From NCBI RefSeq assembly GCF_042944905.1, contig NZ_CP168496.1, positions 3,658,001 to 3,722,000 on the forward strand: 64,000 bases of DNA. The letters run 5' to 3'. The stretch is from Psychrobacillus sp042944905 (GTDB lineage: Bacteria; Bacillota; Bacilli; Bacillales_A; Planococcaceae). Of the stretch, positions 60,477 to 64,000 are shown piece by piece (positions within the stretch are counted from its first letter, which is position 1; every line of letters starts with the position of its first letter). The position numbers and the translations under genes were made by a program. The notes under the pieces are model-generated. The model saw only the letters and a program-made list of their open reading frames with translations. It did not search any database and had not been told where the DNA came from.

Positions 60477-61019
60477 CTATATTTCCTCTTTTTGAATATG
60501 GTTAATTAATCTCTCAAAATACTGTATTGAAGAGTTTATTCTATAGTTTGCATAATCCCCAATAAAGTCTGCTAATATTTCTTGCCCTGGCTCCATAAAA
60601 TGTTTTCTGTCAAATTTAGACATCTTGTCCCAAGTCGTTTTTATCTCGTATACCTTTTTTTCTAATATACCGATGACTTTATCACGATCCACATATTTCA
60701 TATTAGCTAAACCAATGACCATACTACCGATTGTGTCTGCATTTTCAAAGAGTTTATAAATTTTTTTCGGTAATACTTCTCGGCCTTTTTCAGTGATTGC
60801 AAATACTTGTTTATCTGGTCGATGCTCTTCTTTAATGATTTCTTTTGCCTCAATAAAGCCTTGCTTCGCCAATGATTCAAAATGGTAATATAACTTGCTT
60901 TCAGTCAGACCATTTATCGTATCAAGAGGCTGTAATTCTGAGATTTGTTTTTTCAATTTATAAGGGTAATTATTTTCTTCCACAAGCTTAGTCAGAATGA
61001 AAATTTGAATTGCCATCAT
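60477..61019 (-). CDS. PadR-family transcriptional regulator
   Basis: The 180-residue protein has the PadR winged helix (IQIFILTKLVEENNYPYKLK, LTESKLYYHFESLAKQGFIEA, RPDKQVFAITEKGREVLPKKI) and a C-terminal helical dimerisation part with LEKKVYEIKTTWDKM. PadR regulators control membrane stress and drug-export genes. It follows the YhgE/Pip-like gene by 64 bp on the same strand and probably represses the operon through the palindromes at 62,288. Confidence 0.9.
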   Translation of the reverse strand: MMAIQIFILTKLVEENNYPYKLKKQISELQPLDTINGLTESKLYYHFESLAKQGFIEAKEIIKEEHRPDKQVFAITEKGREVLPKKIYKLFENADTIGSMVIGLANMKYVDRDKVIGILEKKVYEIKTTWDKMSKFDRKHFMEPGQEILADFIGDYANYRINSSIQYFERLINHIQKEEI

Positions 61020-61082
61020 TTCAGCTCCTTAGGCAAATATTAGTTCTATTGTATCAAAACTAATCATTTACTTCAGCAGAAT

Positions 61083-62243
61083 TTAAACTTTTGCAGATTC
61101 TCTTGAATCCACTACTGGCAGTGGCTTGTGTAAGATCCAAACGATAACAACGTTAATTAACATCGCTACTATACCAACTAAAGCTAACCCTAACAAATAA
61201 GGGCTTACACTTGTACTACCAAAAATATTCGCAAAGTAAGCTTGCACTGAATAATACATCGGTGTAATATGGCTCGCCCACTTATAAGGTGCATACATCA
61301 TATCACGTGAAATCGTTGCCCCATTAGCAATCGTTTGAACTAACAATATTGGGATATTTAAGATCATACCTGCTTCACCAATTAAGAATACTACAATTGC
61401 TGTGAAGTTAAAGCATACCCAATAATTCAGGATTTGTTGTCCCCAAATTTGGAAGAATAAATCTCCGCTTAAATCATTGATACCAAACGCTATACCTGCT
61501 GAAGCTAAACCAGCAATAACACCAATAAGGATTGCTGTTAATTGTACATAAATGAATAAACGTGTTTTCGTAGCTCTCCCGCGATTTACTTTAAACGCAC
61601 CAACTAATTGCATCGCTGCAATCATCGCCCCTACATATAAGGACATAGTTAAAAACATTGGTAACATATTGTTATGCATACCATCTGGAATGTCATTAAT
61701 TTTAACAACATTACCTACATAACTGTTTTCAATCAGCTCAGCCATTTCTTTTGCTTGATCTTCAGGTACATTAAAGTTCATTACAATACCTTGTGCTGTT
61801 TGTTGTGAGAATTGCCCACTTAATTGCTCGTTAATTTGAGAAACAACTTGTGTCATAGAAGATGATACAACTGTTGCTCCTGCTTCGTTGAGAGTGAAAT
61901 CAATACTTGATGATACATCACTATTTCGTAAATCAGCTGAAAATGTTTCTGGAATATGGATTACTAAAGCTAATTCGTTATCTTCTAAATTTTTTAAAGC
62001 CGCTTTATTAGAAATGTTTGTTTTTATATTCTCAAATGGGAGTTGTTCTACTAAGCTCTCTGTAATTTGAGCTCCAGATTCTCCTACATCATCATTAATA
62101 ATGGCAATCGGTAATTGATCGATATTCCCAGGAATTGCTGTATAACCTGGCAAGAAGATTCCTAACATACACACTGCATAAAAAACACCCATAAATATAG
62201 AGCCTATGGCACCTTTACTCTTCAAAAACTCTGTAAATTTCAT
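61083..62243 (-). CDS. YhgE/Pip-like ABC-2 membrane protein
   Basis: The 386-residue protein has an N-terminal membrane helix (IFMGVFYAVCMLGIFLPGY), a 160-residue extracytoplasmic YhgE/Pip domain (PIAIINDDVGESGAQITESL; LVIHIPETFSADL; VVSSSMTQVVSQINEQL) and five C-terminal helices (about 195-375). Such proteins are phage-infection-type receptors or ABC-2-like exporters; the ATPase partner, if any, is not here. It is the first gene of the PadR operon. The length is shorter than YhgE/Pip proteins with coiled-coil stalks. Confidence 0.85.
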   Translation of the reverse strand: MKFTEFLKSKGAIGSIFMGVFYAVCMLGIFLPGYTAIPGNIDQLPIAIINDDVGESGAQITESLVEQLPFENIKTNISNKAALKNLEDNELALVIHIPETFSADLRNSDVSSSIDFTLNEAGATVVSSSMTQVVSQINEQLSGQFSQQTAQGIVMNFNVPEDQAKEMAELIENSYVGNVVKINDIPDGMHNNMLPMFLTMSLYVGAMIAAMQLVGAFKVNRGRATKTRLFIYVQLTAILIGVIAGLASAGIAFGINDLSGDLFFQIWGQQILNYWVCFNFTAIVVFLIGEAGMILNIPILLVQTIANGATISRDMMYAPYKWASHITPMYYSVQAYFANIFGSTSVSPYLLGLALVGIVAMLINVVIVWILHKPLPVVDSRESAKV

Positions 62244-62287
62244 ATTGTAATTCCTTTCTAAATATCTATTCGTTATTTCATTAGTAA

Positions 62288-62336
62288 TTAAGTTAAAGTA
62301 CTTTAATTAAACCACTTTAACTTAACTATGTTAAGT
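62288..62336 (-). promoter_or_regulatory. Nested palindromes upstream of the YhgE/PadR operon
   Basis: TTAAGTTAAAGT (62,288-62,299) pairs with ACTTTAACTTAA (62,314-62,325). Inside, TTAAAGTACTTTAA (62,293-62,306) is itself a perfect palindrome, and ACTTAAC-TAT-GTTAAGT (62,320-62,336) is a third. All lie 45-93 bp before the ATG, where PadR autorepression would be expected. Confidence 0.65.
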
Positions 62337-62842
62337 ATCTTATAAGATTCAAGTTTCAATTGCAATCAAAAAAGTATAGTATGGCCTATTTTGTTTTTAT
62401 TTTTTGTCGAAATTATGAAAAAGAGAGGATCGTTACTAACTATAAGTGATATAAACTTATTAAAAAATAAGTACATCGCTAATAATATAACAGCACCATG
62501 GCAAATCCAATTCAAACAAGGGGAGTTCCAATATTTTCACAATATTGAAGTTACTATATAATACAACTTTCAACTAATCATTAGCCCTCTAAAATTTCCA
62601 ACTATTTAATGCATAAATTATGACTGAATAAAATGAATTGATCTTCTCAATTTGGCCCTAAAATAAAAATAAACGCTGTTCCTTTTTTACAGGAAAGCGC
62701 CTTATTTCTGAAGATAGTTGAATATACTTTTGTCTCAATTGGTCTATTAAAAAAGCTACATCAAATTTATTGGATTATTTTGAACAAATCATAGTCTTTT
62801 TTTGGGATCCTTACTGTATAAATTACAAAAGGGGCAATTCAA
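62337..62842. other. Gap upstream of the YhgE operon
   Basis: No gene can be supported. A hairpin with GCGCTTTCCTGT and GGAACAGCG on the minus strand (about 62,670-62,701) is followed by TTTATTTTTATTTT and could be a terminator for a minus-strand transcript from the right. Confidence 0.5.
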
Positions 62843-63716
62843 ATGACTTTAGCGAACATAATAGCTGATATTTTTTCTTTAAACGATAGGGACAAAGAAT
62901 CTATTTTAGATTATCTAACTCGCCATTTCTCGGCGTCGACTTCACAACAAGGATCTTTAATTGATGAATTGAGAGAGAGAAAGTTTTCACATGGATTTCA
63001 TTTATTGAGTGTATGTTAAATGGTCTATCACTTCGTAAAACAGCTTTAAAAATTGGTATCACTCACGTAACCGCGTTTTATTGGAGACATAAAGTATTGT
63101 CTGCTCTCGCAAAAAAAGTATCGGTATTTTTGAAGGACTAGTAGAAGTAAATGAAACATACTTCTTAGAAAGCCATAAAGGACAAAGTGTTATTCCGAAC
63201 CGTAAACCAAGAAAACGTGGCGGTCCTGCTACAAAAAGAGGTATTTCCATTGAACAATTCTGTGTATTAGTAGCTAGAGACCGAAACAAAACAACCCTTT
63301 CAAAGCGAGTCGGTTCAGGTAGAATTCTATTGGAGCAAATTGATACAACCCTTACATCGCATTTTAATAGTCATACCTTGCTTATTTCCGATGCTCACAA
63401 TTCTTACAAATCTTATACGTCTAATAACGATGTGGAGTACGTCATCATAAACGGCAGTAAGAAAGAATATGTAAAGAAAGGCATCTACCACCTCAATAAT
63501 ATTAATAATTACCATTCCCGTTTAAAGAAATGGATAAGTCGTTTTAATGGTGTTTCTACGAAGTATTTACAACTTTATTTAGTGTGGTTTCAATTTCTCA
63601 ACAATAGGAAAATGGAAAGCGATTTGAGCAAGAAAAAGCAAATGCTTATCTTGGCAAGTGTCCATGGAACTTGGAAAACCGTCGATAAGTTGAGACTGAG
63701 AAACTTCGCATTCTAG
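62843..63716 (+). pseudogene. IS1595-family (ISXO2-like) transposase relic
   Basis: Three frames are needed: MTLANIIADIFSLNDRDKES to FSHGFHLL, then FIECMLNGLSLRKTALKIGI to KKVSVFLKD, then IFEGLVEVNETYFLESHKGQ, which includes the ISXO2 catalytic Glu-Val-Asn/Asp-Glu segment, and LLISDAHNSYKSYTSNNDVE through to NFAF. The zinc-ribbon segment after FSHGFH is missing, so a deletion as well as frameshifts occurred. ATG with GGGGC upstream may have been the original start. Confidence 0.82.
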
Positions 63717-63843
63717 TGCCAAGATTATTCATGTTATTTCATAGGGAAATAAAAATGCACATAAAAAAATGAGCTGGGAAATGTATCTTCAAGCTCATGT
63801 ATTTTGCTGTCCGTTTTTTACTAAAGCACCCGTTAGCCATCCA

Positions 63844-63866
63844 TGAAGCGCAAAATCAGCGCTTCA
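63844..63866. terminator. Hairpin near the right edge of the window
   Basis: TGAAGCGC pairs with GCGCTTCA around AAAATCA. No neighbouring gene is visible, and the remaining bases to 64,000 show no coding region I can support. Confidence 0.35.
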
Positions 63867-64000
63867 CCACAGAGAATGAAAATGGTGAAAAACTGTCTAT
63901 ACTGATTCTATGGCTGGGAGAGGAAGGTCGATGAACTATGGTGCCTTAGAGCCCATCCGTTAGTCTGACTCCAACGACCACGGTGCACCACTGACTGTCG

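Noticed and set aside
61888..62070. Plus-strand gene opposite the YhgE/Pip-like gene
   Set aside because: Shadow frame inside a well-conserved gene with no ribosome site.

Overview
The window is chromosomal DNA of a low-GC Gram-positive bacterium, most likely Bacillales of the Planococcaceae/Caryophanaceae type (Lysinibacillus, Sporosarcina, Psychrobacillus and relatives). Evidence for this: a phenylalanine dehydrogenase that by memory closely resembles the Lysinibacillus sphaericus/Sporosarcina enzymes, strong AGGAGG-type ribosome binding sites, a T-box leader, an LCP cell-wall ligase, and DUF3889, DUF2225 and UPF0158 proteins typical of Bacilli. The family assignment is inference; no rRNA or tRNA gene is present.

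Region 1 (1-19.5 kb) is an aromatic catabolism island, read almost entirely on the minus strand. From right to left it holds phenylacetate-CoA ligase (paaK), a ferredoxin-NADP reductase-like flavoprotein, the phenylacetyl-CoA epoxidase subunits paaA-B-C-D, an EthD-like protein, two enoyl-CoA hydratase/isomerases, an aldehyde dehydrogenase, a 3-hydroxyacyl-CoA dehydrogenase, a thiolase, a third enoyl-CoA hydratase and the repressor paaX. A broken insertion sequence and a PaaY-like gamma-carbonic anhydrase follow. At the far left a thioesterase, phenylalanine dehydrogenase and 2-oxoacid dehydrogenase E1 alpha/beta could turn phenylalanine into phenylpyruvate and then phenylacetyl-CoA, which would feed the same pathway without the ligase. 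No PaaE reductase is present; the flavoprotein beside paaK is the obvious stand-in. The promoters of paaA and of the phenylalanine operon share a TATAAT-N3-GTTATG block inside palindromes.

Region 2 (19.8-30.4 kb) is a patchwork of housekeeping and accessory genes (DinB-like, M29 aminopeptidase, UPF0158, LCP ligase, a DrrAB-like exporter, 3-methyladenine glycosylase, DUF2277) with several broken genes. A roughly 45-bp palindromic repeat recurs in intergenic gaps here and again at 47-51 kb.

Region 3 (30,382-45,568) is a complete 15,187-bp Tn7-like transposon. It has matching TGTATATGG ends, a 5-bp TTTCC duplication, multiple TnsB-type sites at both ends, and tnsA-tnsB-tnsC-tniQ. It split a protein-kinase-like gene, which can be rejoined in frame. 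An IS4-family element with a 9-bp duplication later cut the last 25 codons off tnsA. The cargo is an apparent peptide-natural-product operon: a 28-residue peptide, an attenuator hairpin, an HExxH-type putative peptide beta-hydroxylase, an MFS exporter, a 128-residue protein with two internal repeats that resemble the small peptide, and a CapA-like enzyme. A decayed IS1182 copy and a TPR gene fill the right part. This cargo operon is the best candidate for an undescribed system.

Region 4 (45.6-64 kb) carries DJ-1/PfpI and a divergent Lrp-type regulator, a deletion-fused tetR/DUF1772 pair, PaiB-like, leucine-rich repeat and DUF2225 proteins, a three-gene ABC-2 exporter, an O-methyltransferase pair, a RibD-type reductase, a T-box-controlled Na+-symporter (specifier probably Phe), a PadR/YhgE-Pip operon under nested palindromes, and an IS1595-type relic.
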